DNA of 64,000 nt from Roseovarius sp. (GTDB lineage Bacteria; Pseudomonadota; Alphaproteobacteria; Rhodobacterales; Rhodobacteraceae). Made by a program: the position numbers and the translations under genes. Of this stretch, positions 35,974 through 46,863 are shown one piece after another. The stretch covers positions 372,001 through 436,000 of the forward strand of contig NZ_JAUCYU010000003.1 of the NCBI RefSeq assembly GCF_030373445.1. Direction: 5' to 3'. Each line of letters begins with the position of its first letter. The first letter of the stretch is position 1. A model generated the notes under the pieces. It was given only the letters and a program-made list of their open reading frames with translations, had not been told where the DNA came from and ran no database searches.

Positions 35974-37518
35974 ATGAAGAACCTATTCACAGCGTCGATC
36001 CTGAGCCTCGGGCTGGCCATGCCGGCCGCCGCGCAGGATTCGGGCGGACGCCTCGACATCGTCGTACAACCCGAGCCGCCCAGCCTGATGCTGGGCCTCG
36101 TGCAGAACGGCCCCACCCAGCTGGTCGCGGGCGACATCTACGAAAGCCTTCTGCGCTACGACACCGACCTCAACCCGATGCCCTCGCTGGCCAAGTCGTG
36201 GGAAGCCTCGGATGACGGCCTGACCTACACTTTCACCCTGCATGACGGCGTGACATGGCACGATGGCGAGCCCTTCACCGCCGAAGACGTGGTCTTTTCC
36301 GTCGACACCTTCCTGCGTGAAACCCATGCCCGCCTGCGGGTGAGCCTCGAACATGTGGAGTCGGTCACGGCGCCCGACGACACCACCGTCGTCTTCAAGC
36401 TGAAGAACCCCTTCGGGCCCTTCATGGGCGTCTTCGAGGTCGGCACCATGCCGATCGTGCCCAAGCACATCTACGAAGGCACCGATTTCGCCAACAACCC
36501 GGCGAACAACACGCCCATCGGCACCGGCCCCTTCAAGTTCGAGGAATGGGAAAAGGGCAGCTACATCCACCTGGTGAAGAACGAGGATTACTACCTCGAC
36601 GGCCAGCCCTACCTCGATGAGGTCTACTACCGCGTCATCCCCGACGCCGCCTCGCGCGCCGTCGCCTTTGAAAACGGCGAAGTCGACGTGCTTCCCGGCG
36701 GCTCGATCGAGAACTGGGACGTCAAGCGCCTGACCGAGATGGAAGGCGTCTGCTCCACCGGCAACGGCTGGGAATACTTCGCCCCCCACGCCATGGCCTG
36801 GATGAACAACCGCGAGGGCCCGACCTCCGACAAGCTCTTCCGCAAGGCCGTCATGTACGCGATGGACCGCGAATTCGTGAAAGACGTGATCTGGAACGGC
36901 TTCGGCACCGTCGCCACCAGCCCCGTGTCGTCCAAGACCAACTTCTACACCGACGACACGATCATGTACGACCACAACCCTGACAAGGCCAAGGAACTGC
37001 TCGAGGAAATGGGCTATGACGGCGAAACCGTCCGCATCCTGCCCCTGCCCTACGGCGAAACCTGGCAGCGCTGGGCCGAGGCGATGAAGCAGAACCTCGA
37101 AGAGGTGGGCATCAACGTCGAGATGGTCGCCACCGACGTGGCCGGCTGGAACCAGAAACAGGCCGAGTGGGACTTCGACATCGCCTTCACCTACCTCTAC
37201 CAGTACGGTGACCCGGCGCTCGGCGTGGCCCGCAGCTACCTGACCTCGAACATCGCCAAGGGCAGCCCGTGGAACAACGTGGCCGGCTACGAGAACGCCG
37301 AAGTCGACGCGATGTTCGAAGAAGCCGCCGTCGCCGCCAGCGCCGAAGAGCGTCAGGAGATCTACACCGAGATCCAGAAACAGCTCGTCGACGACGTGCC
37401 CGTGGCATGGCTCCTCGAGATCGAGTTCCCGACGATCTACCGCTGCAACGTCAAGGACCTCGTGACCACCGCGATCGGCGTCAATGACGGCCTGCGCGAC
37501 GCGTGGATCGAGCAATAA
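35974..37518 (+). CDS. Dipeptide/oligopeptide-type ABC transporter substrate-binding protein
   Basis: The 514-residue protein has a signal peptide (MKNLFTASILSLGLAMPAAAQ) and the family-5 binding-protein signatures LAKSWEASDDGLTYTFTLHDGVTWHDGEPFTAEDVVFS and FRKAVMYAMDREFV. The ATG at 35974 follows CAGGGAG; the longer frame in the track is not supported. It captures a peptide, opine or similar solute for the permeases downstream and is followed by an 11-bp hairpin. The ligand cannot be told from sequence. Confidence 0.93.
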   Translation: MKNLFTASILSLGLAMPAAAQDSGGRLDIVVQPEPPSLMLGLVQNGPTQLVAGDIYESLLRYDTDLNPMPSLAKSWEASDDGLTYTFTLHDGVTWHDGEPFTAEDVVFSVDTFLRETHARLRVSLEHVESVTAPDDTTVVFKLKNPFGPFMGVFEVGTMPIVPKHIYEGTDFANNPANNTPIGTGPFKFEEWEKGSYIHLVKNEDYYLDGQPYLDEVYYRVIPDAASRAVAFENGEVDVLPGGSIENWDVKRLTEMEGVCSTGNGWEYFAPHAMAWMNNREGPTSDKLFRKAVMYAMDREFVKDVIWNGFGTVATSPVSSKTNFYTDDTIMYDHNPDKAKELLEEMGYDGETVRILPLPYGETWQRWAEAMKQNLEEVGINVEMVATDVAGWNQKQAEWDFDIAFTYLYQYGDPALGVARSYLTSNIAKGSPWNNVAGYENAEVDAMFEEAAVAASAEERQEIYTEIQKQLVDDVPVAWLLEIEFPTIYRCNVKDLVTTAIGVNDGLRDAWIEQ

Positions 37519-37531
37519 CTCCGACAGGATC

Positions 37532-37563
37532 GCGGCCGGCCCCGACACGCGCGGGCCGGCCGC
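37532..37563 (+). terminator. Hairpin after the peptide-type binding-protein gene
   Basis: GCGGCCGGCCC pairs perfectly with GGGCCGGCCGC across a 10-base loop, between the binding-protein stop and the first permease. No T-run follows, so partial attenuation or transcript protection is likely. Confidence 0.5.
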
Positions 37564-37606
37564 TTCCGGCGACCGACGTCTTCAACAAACCGGGTAGCCT
37601 GATCTC

Positions 37607-38572
37607 ATGACACTCGCCGCCGCCATCCTCGGGCGTGCCGCCAAGGCGGCGATCACGCTCCTGCTGATCGTCATCCTCAACTTCTTCCTGATCCACGCCG
37701 CCCCCGGCGACCCGGCCATGGTCATGGCGGGCGAGGCGGGCGCCGCCGACGAACAGTTCATCCAGCAACTTCGCGAACAGTTCGGCCTCGATCAGCCCCT
37801 CTACGTGCAGTTCTGGAACTACGTCTCGGGCGTTCTCCAGCTCGACCTCGGCTATTCCTACCGCCAGCAGATGCCGGTCCTCGACCTGATCCTCGACCGC
37901 CTGCCCGCGACCCTGCTTCTCACCCTCACCGCCTTCTTCATGTCGCTCCTGCTGGGCATCGCCTTTGGCCTCGCCGCCGCCGCGCGCCAGGGCCGCATGG
38001 GCGACACCGCGATTACCTCGATGGCGCTCTTGTTCTACGCCACGCCGCTCTTCTGGGTGGCGCTGATGGCAGTGGTGCTCTTCTCGGTGAAACTCGGCTG
38101 GTTCCCCGCCTTCGGCTACGAGACCGTCGGCGCCGGCTATACCGGGCTCGACATGGTCCTCGACCGGCTCAAGCACCTCTTTCTGCCCGCCCTCACGCTC
38201 GGCCTCTTCTTCATGGCCGTCTACCTGCGCATGACCCGGTCCTCCGTGCTGGAGGTCAGCCAGATGGATTTCGTCAAGACCGCCCGCGCCAAGGGCCTCG
38301 GCGAAGGCACGATCCGCCGCCGCCACATCCTGCGCAACGCGTTACTGCCCGTCGTCACGCTCGCGGGCCTTCAGGCCGGCCAGCTCGTCGGCGGCGCGGT
38401 CCTGACCGAGACGGTCTTCGCCTGGCCCGGCATCGGCCGGCTGATGTTCGAAAGCCTCACCGCCCGCGATTACAACACCCTCCTTGGCGTCTTCCTCGTC
38501 TCGGCGGCCATGGTCATCGCCTTCAACATCATCACCGATATCGTCTATCGGCTGATCGACCCGCGGATATGA
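37607..38572 (+). CDS. Dipeptide-type ABC transporter permease (DppB-like)
   Basis: The 321-residue membrane protein has about six hydrophobic segments, the early LIHAAPGDPAMVMAGEAG motif of DppB-type permeases, and the ATPase-contact loop DFVKTARAKGLGEGTIRRRHILRNALLPVVTL (about 222-253). It pairs with the next gene, 10 bases on, to form the channel. Confidence 0.92.
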   Translation: MTLAAAILGRAAKAAITLLLIVILNFFLIHAAPGDPAMVMAGEAGAADEQFIQQLREQFGLDQPLYVQFWNYVSGVLQLDLGYSYRQQMPVLDLILDRLPATLLLTLTAFFMSLLLGIAFGLAAAARQGRMGDTAITSMALLFYATPLFWVALMAVVLFSVKLGWFPAFGYETVGAGYTGLDMVLDRLKHLFLPALTLGLFFMAVYLRMTRSSVLEVSQMDFVKTARAKGLGEGTIRRRHILRNALLPVVTLAGLQAGQLVGGAVLTETVFAWPGIGRLMFESLTARDYNTLLGVFLVSAAMVIAFNIITDIVYRLIDPRI

Positions 38573-38582
38573 GGAGCCAGCC

Positions 38583-39422
38583 ATGATCGACTTCCTCAAA
38601 CGCTTCTCCCGCAACCGCGGCGCGCTCTTCGGGATGGTCATCCTGACCATCGTGATCCTGCTCGCGATCTTCGCCCCGCTGATCTACCCCGACAGCCCGT
38701 GGAAGATGGTCCAGCGCCCCTTCCTGCCGCCCTTTTCCACCGATGGCTTCCCGCTGGGCACCGATACTCTGGGCCGCGACGTGGCCGCCGGGCTCGTCCA
38801 CGGCGCCCGCGTCTCGCTCATCGTCGGGCTGGTCTCGACCCTCGTGGCCCTGCTGATCGGCGTGCCGCTCGGCGCCTTCGCCGGCTTCTACGGCGGAATC
38901 GTCGATGACGGCGCCATGCGCTTTACCGAGTTCTTCCAAACCATCCCCAACTTCGCGCTCGCCATCGTCCTCGTCGCGATCATGGAGCCGACGCTCCCCA
39001 CCATCACGCTCGCCATCGCCATCGTCAGCTGGCCCCCCGTCGCCCGCCTCGTCCGGGCCGAGGTGCTCTCCTTGCGAAAACGCGAATTCGTCGATGCCGC
39101 GCGTCTGGCAGGCCTGTCGAACATCCGCATCCTCTTCGGCCACGTCCTTCCCAACGCCATGTCGCCGATCATCGTCATGGCCTCGCTGATGGTCGCCACC
39201 GCGATCCTGCTGGAAAGCTCGCTCTCCTTCCTCGGCCTCGGCGACCCCAACATCATGAGCTGGGGCTACATGATCGGCGCCGCCCGCACCGTGATCCGCA
39301 CGGCATGGTGGCTCAGCTTCATCCCCGGCGTCGCCATCCTCCTGACGGTGTTGTCGCTCAACCTCATCGGCGAGGGGCTCAACGATGCCCTGAACCCCCG
39401 GCTGGCACGGAAGGGGCGCTGA
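38583..39422 (+). CDS. Dipeptide-type ABC transporter permease (DppC-like)
   Basis: The 279-residue membrane protein has the DppC-type N-terminus (RNRGALFGMVILTIVILLAIFAPLI), the signature PLGTDTLGRDVAAGLVHGARVSL, and the ATPase-contact loop REFVDAARLAGLSNIRILFGHVLPNAMSPI. It ends 2 bases before the ATPase gene and forms the second half of the channel. Confidence 0.92.
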   Translation: MIDFLKRFSRNRGALFGMVILTIVILLAIFAPLIYPDSPWKMVQRPFLPPFSTDGFPLGTDTLGRDVAAGLVHGARVSLIVGLVSTLVALLIGVPLGAFAGFYGGIVDDGAMRFTEFFQTIPNFALAIVLVAIMEPTLPTITLAIAIVSWPPVARLVRAEVLSLRKREFVDAARLAGLSNIRILFGHVLPNAMSPIIVMASLMVATAILLESSLSFLGLGDPNIMSWGYMIGAARTVIRTAWWLSFIPGVAILLTVLSLNLIGEGLNDALNPRLARKGR

Positions 39423-39424
39423 TC

Positions 39425-41047
<1,623 letters not shown>

Positions 41048-41280
41048 GGCCCGCCCTGACGTTGAGGAGCCGCGCATCGACGGGCCGTGGTACGGCGAAC
41101 CAACGATGGTCGCTGCCACTTTATCCCTGCCAAGCACATACTACCCAAGAGCGTGGCACTCCGACCGCAAAATCGCCGTGCCGTGGGTACGGCCCGTAGA
41201 TGCGCGGCGGGCTAAAGCCCTTTGTTCCGCGCAGGCGCTTCATGGATATGTCCGTAGTGGGCCCGGTAAAGACCCTAACC

Positions 41281-41904
41281 CTACCCCGCCCTCAACTCCG
41301 CCACCTGCTGCTCCACATACTGCGCCATCAGCGCCTCCGCCGAGGCGCCGAACATCCGGATCCGCCCGGTGTGCAGCAACAGCAACAAGCCCGTGGCATG
41401 GGCAAAGATATTCACCATCGACAGCCCCGCCGCCTCCTCCCCCGCGCCCATATCCCTCGCTGCCGCCGCCAGCGGCCGCAATGCCCCCTCCAGCGCCGCG
41501 TTCAGCTCGCGGTCGGTCTCCCGGTCGAGCCCGGCGGGTTTCATGCCCCCGCGAAACAGGTAGAACCCCAGGTCCAGCTCGCTCGGGTTCGCCGCGTAAT
41601 ACCCGAAGAACGCCATCCCGGCCGCACGAAACCGCGCCTCTGCCGTGTCGGCCCCCGTCACCGCCGCCGCCACGCTCTCCCCCAGCGACGCCAATGAACT
41701 CCGCAGCAACTCCGCGTAAATCGCCTCCTTCGACGGGAAATGGAAATACAGCGCCGCCGGCGTATACCCCGCCTTCGTCGCGATCGCCCGCAGGCTCGCC
41801 TTCTCCAGCCCGTCCTCGGCAAATGCCTCCCGCGCGGCATCCAGGATATGCTGCCGCTTGCTCTCCGCCAGCCGTCTCTGCCGTGCCGCCTTCCGATCGT
41901 CCAA
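41281..41904 (-). CDS. TetR family transcriptional regulator
   Basis: The 207-residue protein has an N-terminal helix-turn-helix (RQHILDAAREAFAEDGLEKASLRAIATKAGYTPAALYFHFPSKEAIYAELL, about 17-67) and a helical ligand domain. The start appears to be TTG at 41904, with GGAGG placed 7 bases before it and no better ATG in frame. It is divergent from the HpaB-like/acyl-CoA dehydrogenase pair, and nested inverted repeats lie over their promoter, so it probably represses them. Confidence 0.9.
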   Translation of the reverse strand: MDDRKAARQRRLAESKRQHILDAAREAFAEDGLEKASLRAIATKAGYTPAALYFHFPSKEAIYAELLRSSLASLGESVAAAVTGADTAEARFRAAGMAFFGYYAANPSELDLGFYLFRGGMKPAGLDRETDRELNAALEGALRPLAAAARDMGAGEEAAGLSMVNIFAHATGLLLLLHTGRIRMFGASAEALMAQYVEQQVAELRAG

Positions 41905-41921
41905 GACGCGCCTCCAATTCG

Positions 41922-41959
41922 AACACTTGACGTAAAATCTAACAGTGTTTAATTTTTAC
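41922..41959 (+). promoter_or_regulatory. Promoter and putative TetR operator of the HpaB-like operon
   Basis: TTGACG at 41927 is followed after 17 bases by TAATTT at 41950, a reasonable sigma-70 promoter on the plus strand. Two inverted repeats overlap it: AACACT-N16-AGTGTT (41922-41949) and GTAAAA-N16-TTTTAC (41932-41959). Confidence 0.45.
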
Positions 41960-42005
41960 CGCAACCCAGGCTCTCACGCCCCGGCACCCAAGGGAGGACC
42001 ACCTC

Positions 42006-43538
42006 ATGCTGATGACCGCGCAAGACTACCGCGAATCCCTTCGCGCCTATTCCCCACGCGTCTTCATCGACGGCGACCGCATCGACAGCGTCGCCGACGA
42101 ACCCCGCCTCGCCCCCGGCATCAACGGCGTCGGCATCACCTACGATTTCGCCCACCGGCCCGAGTCCGAACGCCTGCTCACCGCCACCCAGTCGACCAGC
42201 GGCAAGACGGTCAACCGCATGCTCCACATCAACGAGTCGAGCGACGACCTCCTGCAAAAGCTCGAAGCCGTCCGCCTTGTCTGCAAGGTCTCCGGCTGCG
42301 CCCAGCGCTACCTCAGCCACGACGCCCTGAACGGCATCTACCAGGCCACCCACCGCACCGATGCCACCCACGGCACCGACTATGCGCAACGCTTCATGGC
42401 ATACCTCCATGACGTGCAGGACCGCGACCTCACCCTCGGCGTCGCCATGACCGACGCCAAGGGCGACCGCTCCAAGCGTCCCGGCCAGCAAGCCAACCCC
42501 GATGTCTATGTCCACATCAAGGAACGCCGCGCCGACGGCATCGTCATCCGCGGCACAAAGGCCATCGTCACCGGCGCGCCCTACATGCACGAATTCCTCG
42601 TCATGCCCTGCCGCACCCATACGGCGGAAGACGCCGATTATGCCGTCTGCTGCGCCGTCCCCGTCGATGCCGAGGGCGTGACCATCGTCGCCAAACCCGC
42701 AGGCCGCCCCGGTGAAGCGGCGGCGAAATTCTCCGCCCGCTACGGCCAGTCCACCGGCGTGGTGATCTTCGACGACGTCTTCGTGCCGCATGACCGAGTC
42801 TTCCTCGCCGGCGAGACGACCGAGGGCGGCTACCTCACCACCTCCTACGCCACCCATCACCGCCATTCCTGCATCGGCGCCCGCGCGGGCTTCGGCGACC
42901 TGCTCATCGGCGCCGGCGCCATGATGGTCGACGCCAACGGCCTCGACGTCGACCGCCACGCCCATATCCGCGATGCCATGGTCGACCTGATCACCATCAC
43001 CGAAAGCTTCTACGCCTGCGGCGTCGCGGCCTCGGTCTATTGCGAAAGCGACCCGGCCGGCTCGGTCATGCCAGACGCCGTCTTCTCCAACATCGGCAAG
43101 CTGCTGCTCGCCACCAAGATCTACGACATGCACCGCGTCGCCCACTACGTCTCCGGCGGCCTGATCGTCGCCCTCCCCGGCCCCGACGAGGATCACAACC
43201 CCGAAACCCGCGCCGACCTCACCGCCGTCCTCGGCGGCCGCCCCGACATCCCGGCGGAACGCCGCATGGAAATCTCCCGCATGATCGAAGACCTCACCGT
43301 CTCCAACCAGGGCAACTGGTACTCCGTCATCTCCCTCCACGGCGGCGGCTCGCCCGAAGCCATGAAGCGCGAGATCTGGCGCAACTACCCCGTCGCCGAA
43401 CGGCAGGAGCTGGTCTCCGACCTGATGGACCGCGGCGTTCTGGCCGAAGGCCGCAAGGTCTCCCGCCAGCCGGGCCGCTGCTGCGCCACCGGCTGCCAGC
43501 CGCCCGAGAAAATCTCCACCACCGAAGCCGCGGAATGA
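42006..43538 (+). CDS. HpaB / 4-hydroxybutyryl-CoA dehydratase-like flavoprotein without Fe-S ligands
   Basis: The 510-residue protein belongs to the acyl-CoA-dehydrogenase-like family of 4-hydroxyphenylacetate 3-hydroxylase (HpaB) and 4-hydroxybutyryl-CoA dehydratase (AbfD). Segments such as GVAMTDAKGDRSKRPGQQANPDVYVHI and GVVIFDDVFVPHDRVFL resemble AbfD. Against AbfD as I recall it, the four cluster ligands become Cys98, Tyr102, His285 and Ala292, so two of four are lost and a [4Fe-4S] radical dehydratase is unlikely. A reduced-flavin hydroxylase or other flavoenzyme is more likely. It overlaps the acyl-CoA dehydrogenase gene (ATGA). GGGAGG lies 8 bases before the ATG. Confidence 0.85.
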   Translation: MLMTAQDYRESLRAYSPRVFIDGDRIDSVADEPRLAPGINGVGITYDFAHRPESERLLTATQSTSGKTVNRMLHINESSDDLLQKLEAVRLVCKVSGCAQRYLSHDALNGIYQATHRTDATHGTDYAQRFMAYLHDVQDRDLTLGVAMTDAKGDRSKRPGQQANPDVYVHIKERRADGIVIRGTKAIVTGAPYMHEFLVMPCRTHTAEDADYAVCCAVPVDAEGVTIVAKPAGRPGEAAAKFSARYGQSTGVVIFDDVFVPHDRVFLAGETTEGGYLTTSYATHHRHSCIGARAGFGDLLIGAGAMMVDANGLDVDRHAHIRDAMVDLITITESFYACGVAASVYCESDPAGSVMPDAVFSNIGKLLLATKIYDMHRVAHYVSGGLIVALPGPDEDHNPETRADLTAVLGGRPDIPAERRMEISRMIEDLTVSNQGNWYSVISLHGGGSPEAMKREIWRNYPVAERQELVSDLMDRGVLAEGRKVSRQPGRCCATGCQPPEKISTTEAAE

Positions 43539-45220
43539 CCCCCATGCCCGATACCTTCACCACCCACGAAGTCCGCAACCAGGCCCGCCCCGCCACCGGG
43601 TTCAACGCCTTCACCGGCGACACCGTCCTGCGCGAGGCCATCGCCCGCGAAGCCCCCTGGGCCGCCGACAAATGCGCCGCCCTCGGCGCCATGGCGGGCG
43701 ACGAACACGTGCAGGAGCTGGCCCACCTCGCCAACCGCCATGCGCCCGAGCTGAAGACCCATGACCGCTTCGGCAACCGCATCGACTGGGTCGAGTTCCA
43801 CCAAAGCTGGCACGACCTCATGTCGCTGGCGTGGAAGCACGAGGTGCCCAACCTCGCCTGGCGCACCAACCAGCAGAACGGCCATTACGCCCGCGCCGTC
43901 CTCTCCTATGTCTGGAACCAGGTCGAACAGGGCACCGGCTGCCCCACCGGAATGGCCTACGCCTCCTATGCCGGGTTCGAAGCCGAACCGGCCCTCGGCA
44001 TCTGGGCCGAAAAGGTCAAGGGCACCGAGTACGAGTTCAGCCGCCGCGAAGTCGCCGACAAACCCTCCGTCGTCATCGGCTACGGCATGACCGAGAAACA
44101 GGGCGGCTCCGACCTGCGCGAAACCCAGACCACGGCCCGCTTCCTCCATACCGAGGACTACCACGGCAAACCCGCCCACTGGTACGAACTGACCGGGCAT
44201 AAATGGTTCTGCTCCGTCCCCCAATCCGACGGCTTCTTCACGCTCGCCAAGGTCGATGGCGGCGTGACCTGCTTCTTCCTGCCCCGCACCCTGCCCGACG
44301 GAAGCTACAACCGCTTCAACATCCAGCGGCTCAAGGACAAGGCCGGCAACCGCTCCAACGCCTCCTCCGAGGTGGAATACAACGGCACCCTCGCCATCCG
44401 CGTGGGCGAGGAGGGCAAGGGCATCCGCGAGATCCTCTCGCATTCCCACCTCACCCGGCTCGACTTCGCCATAGGCTCCGCCGGGCTCATGCGCCAGATG
44501 CTCACCCTCTCCATGACCCACACCTCCACCCGCACCGCCTTCGGCACCTCCATCGCCGACCGCCCGATGATGACCAGCGTGCTGGCCGACATGGCGGTCG
44601 AGACCGAGGCCTGCACCCTGATGGCGCTCCGCGTCGCCAAGGCCACCGACCGGCTGGCCGAGGACGCGCATGACCGCCTCCTCGCCCGTCTCGCCACGCC
44701 CGCGGCCAAGTACTTCAACTGCTCCCGCGTGCCCGCCATCGCCAACGAGGCGCTGCAATGCCACGGCGGCAACGGCTTCATCGAGGAAAACCCGATGGCC
44801 CGCCTCTACCGCGAGGCGCCGCTCAACTCGATCTGGGAAGGCACCGCCAACATGATGTGCATGGACGTCCGCCGTGCCATGCTGAAAGACCCCGCCACCA
44901 TCGACGCCCTGCATGACGAGGTGGCACCGCTCAAGGGGGACGACGACCGCTTCGACGCCATGATCCGCCACACCGACGGCCTCATCGACGCGGCCCGGGA
45001 AGACGAATTCTATGCCCGCCCCATGACCGAGGCCGTCGCCCGCCTCCTGCAGGGCGCCGAGCTTCTCCGCGCCAGCACGCAGGAGGTGGCGGATACCTTC
45101 CTCACCACCCGCACCCCCGGCACGCCGGGCACATGGGGCGCGCATTTCGGCACCCTCGCCCGGCCCGTCACGCAGGCCACGGCGAAAACCATCATGGACA
45201 GGGCGATGGTCACCGACTGA
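43535..45220 (+). CDS. Acyl-CoA dehydrogenase family protein, AidB-like
   Basis: The 561-residue protein is longer than typical acyl-CoA dehydrogenases (about 380) and matches AidB-type members. Signatures include GYGMTEKQGGSDLRETQTTA, LTGHKWFCSVPQSDGFFTLAK, and the C-terminal NEALQCHGGNGFIEENPMARLYREAPLNSIWEGTANMM. The usual catalytic Glu region reads YREAPLNSIWEGT. The start is taken from the ATGA overlap; a second ATG lies 9 bases on. Paired with the HpaB-like protein under TetR control, it may oxidise an acyl-CoA or aromatic substrate, which is unknown. Confidence 0.9.
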   Translation: MTPMPDTFTTHEVRNQARPATGFNAFTGDTVLREAIAREAPWAADKCAALGAMAGDEHVQELAHLANRHAPELKTHDRFGNRIDWVEFHQSWHDLMSLAWKHEVPNLAWRTNQQNGHYARAVLSYVWNQVEQGTGCPTGMAYASYAGFEAEPALGIWAEKVKGTEYEFSRREVADKPSVVIGYGMTEKQGGSDLRETQTTARFLHTEDYHGKPAHWYELTGHKWFCSVPQSDGFFTLAKVDGGVTCFFLPRTLPDGSYNRFNIQRLKDKAGNRSNASSEVEYNGTLAIRVGEEGKGIREILSHSHLTRLDFAIGSAGLMRQMLTLSMTHTSTRTAFGTSIADRPMMTSVLADMAVETEACTLMALRVAKATDRLAEDAHDRLLARLATPAAKYFNCSRVPAIANEALQCHGGNGFIEENPMARLYREAPLNSIWEGTANMMCMDVRRAMLKDPATIDALHDEVAPLKGDDDRFDAMIRHTDGLIDAAREDEFYARPMTEAVARLLQGAELLRASTQEVADTFLTTRTPGTPGTWGAHFGTLARPVTQATAKTIMDRAMVTD

Positions 45221-45224
45221 CCCC

Positions 45225-46619
45225 TCAGCCCAGTACCAGCCCGAACAACAGCACCCACCCCGTCAGGATCGAGGTCGCGACGAGGAAATACACCCCGTTC
45301 CAGCGCAGCCCCACATGGGTTGCGCTGACCCCGCCGAACGACCCGATCAGCAGCGTCGTCGCCGTGAAGGGCGAGGTCGCCCCGCTCATCGCCCAGCCCG
45401 CGGTGATCGCCGCCACCATCGCGGCCGGCGGAATGCCCAACGCCTCGGGGCTGGGAAACAGCGGCGAGATCAGCGTCACCGCCAGGATCGGGTTCATCCC
45501 GAACTGCCCCAGCACCGGCACGATCCAGACAAGGATCACCAGCACCGCCCAAGTCGGCAAGGCCTCCGGTGAAAACCCCAGCGACATCAGCAACGGCTGC
45601 AACACCGGCGCACCCACCGTGCCGATATAACCCGCCATCATCAGCAGCACGATCTCGCCCCGGTAGCCCGGCAACTCTCCGGTGACATACCCCCGCGCCC
45701 GTCCGCGCAAGCTGCCCTCCCGGCCCAGCCCGACCCGCTGGATCACCGCCCAGACCGCCGCGATCGCCGGCACCACCACCATCACCACGCCCACGACCCG
45801 GATACCGGTCAGGAAATGCGCCCCCGACACCATCCCGGCCAGCAGGAACAACAGCAACACCAGCGGCAGCATCAGGCTCCACGACCCCTCCACCTCCCGC
45901 TTCGGCGCCGGCCGGCCCAGCCGTGGCTTGAAGATCGAATCCATCGCCCATCCGGTCATCGTGATGATCACCGCCGATATCACGCCCGGCACCGCCGCCC
46001 CGGCCCAGCTCGCACCGGGGATAAGCGCCGTGGTGATCGCCAGCGAAAACGCCAGCGGCGACCAAGGCAGCGAGGCGATGAACCCCCGCTGGATCGCCAA
46101 CAGCATCCGCCGCGTCCGGTGCCCCCGGATCACCGGGTCGGCCTCTGCCCGCGCCGCGTTCGATGCCAGGCTCCCCAGAAGCGAGATCGACCCGTAATTG
46201 ATCAAGAGCGCAAAGAGGTGCCCGCCAATCGTCAACGCCCCGTAGCGCCGCCCCGGCGGCTGCGCGGCAAGGAACGCCCCGCCCTTCCGCAGCGCGGGCG
46301 AGGTCTCCGCCACGTTCCGCAGGGTCGACAGCGCCACGAAAAACGCCGCCACGAAGGCCGCCTTCTCCAGCCCCCGCCGCGCATGGCCCAGCCAGTCCTC
46401 CCCGGTCAGCGCCAGCCACAGCGTCAGCGCGAGGCCCACGAGGATGAACGCCTTCCGCGTCAGCCGGACATTCAAACCCAGCAGCAGCAGGACCAGAAGC
46501 GACAGCCCCTCGATGATCCCCCCCGGCACGCCTGCGCCCCATTCCCTTGCCGCGAACAGCGCCGTCAGCACGATCAGAAGCCCGGCGGCGGCACGGTCGA
46601 TAAGGGGGTTCGGGGTCAT
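45225..46619 (-). CDS. Multi-pass membrane transport protein of unknown substrate
   Basis: The 464-residue protein has about 11 hydrophobic segments arranged as two similar halves (AFVAAFFVALSTLRNVAE; INYGSISLLGSLA; GFIASLPWSPLAFSLAIT; then MAGYIGTVGAPVLQPLL; LGQFGMNPILAVTLI; GWAMSGATSPFTATTLLIG). Repeated polar-in-membrane motifs of this kind suggest a secondary transporter of the ion-transporter superfamily, but I cannot name the family. The start is uncertain; the ATG at 46619 has only a weak ribosome site, and the 677-residue frame in the track is too long. It converges on the acyl-CoA dehydrogenase gene. Confidence 0.75.
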   Translation of the reverse strand: MTPNPLIDRAAAGLLIVLTALFAAREWGAGVPGGIIEGLSLLVLLLLGLNVRLTRKAFILVGLALTLWLALTGEDWLGHARRGLEKAAFVAAFFVALSTLRNVAETSPALRKGGAFLAAQPPGRRYGALTIGGHLFALLINYGSISLLGSLASNAARAEADPVIRGHRTRRMLLAIQRGFIASLPWSPLAFSLAITTALIPGASWAGAAVPGVISAVIITMTGWAMDSIFKPRLGRPAPKREVEGSWSLMLPLVLLLFLLAGMVSGAHFLTGIRVVGVVMVVVPAIAAVWAVIQRVGLGREGSLRGRARGYVTGELPGYRGEIVLLMMAGYIGTVGAPVLQPLLMSLGFSPEALPTWAVLVILVWIVPVLGQFGMNPILAVTLISPLFPSPEALGIPPAAMVAAITAGWAMSGATSPFTATTLLIGSFGGVSATHVGLRWNGVYFLVATSILTGWVLLFGLVLG

Positions 46620-46863
46620 CGGGCTCGGGGATGTCGCGAAAGGGGCATGACCCGCTTTAATCCCCTCGCCCGGCATCGCCAAGGGCCCGGCGCAACATCG
46701 GCGGGTTCTGCCGGAATTATGGGCATTTGCGCCGATCCGCCCTGCCGCCATTCGGCCCTGCGACCGGATCGTGCTATGCTGCACCGGCCCGCCCGCCCGA
46801 ATACGTGACGGATCGTCATTTCGGACTAGTTGCAGCCCAGACCCGGACCGCAGGGAACAGCCG

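Noticed and set aside
42006-43538. True 4-hydroxybutyryl-CoA dehydratase
   Set aside because: Two of the four Fe-S ligand positions appear to be Tyr and Ala.
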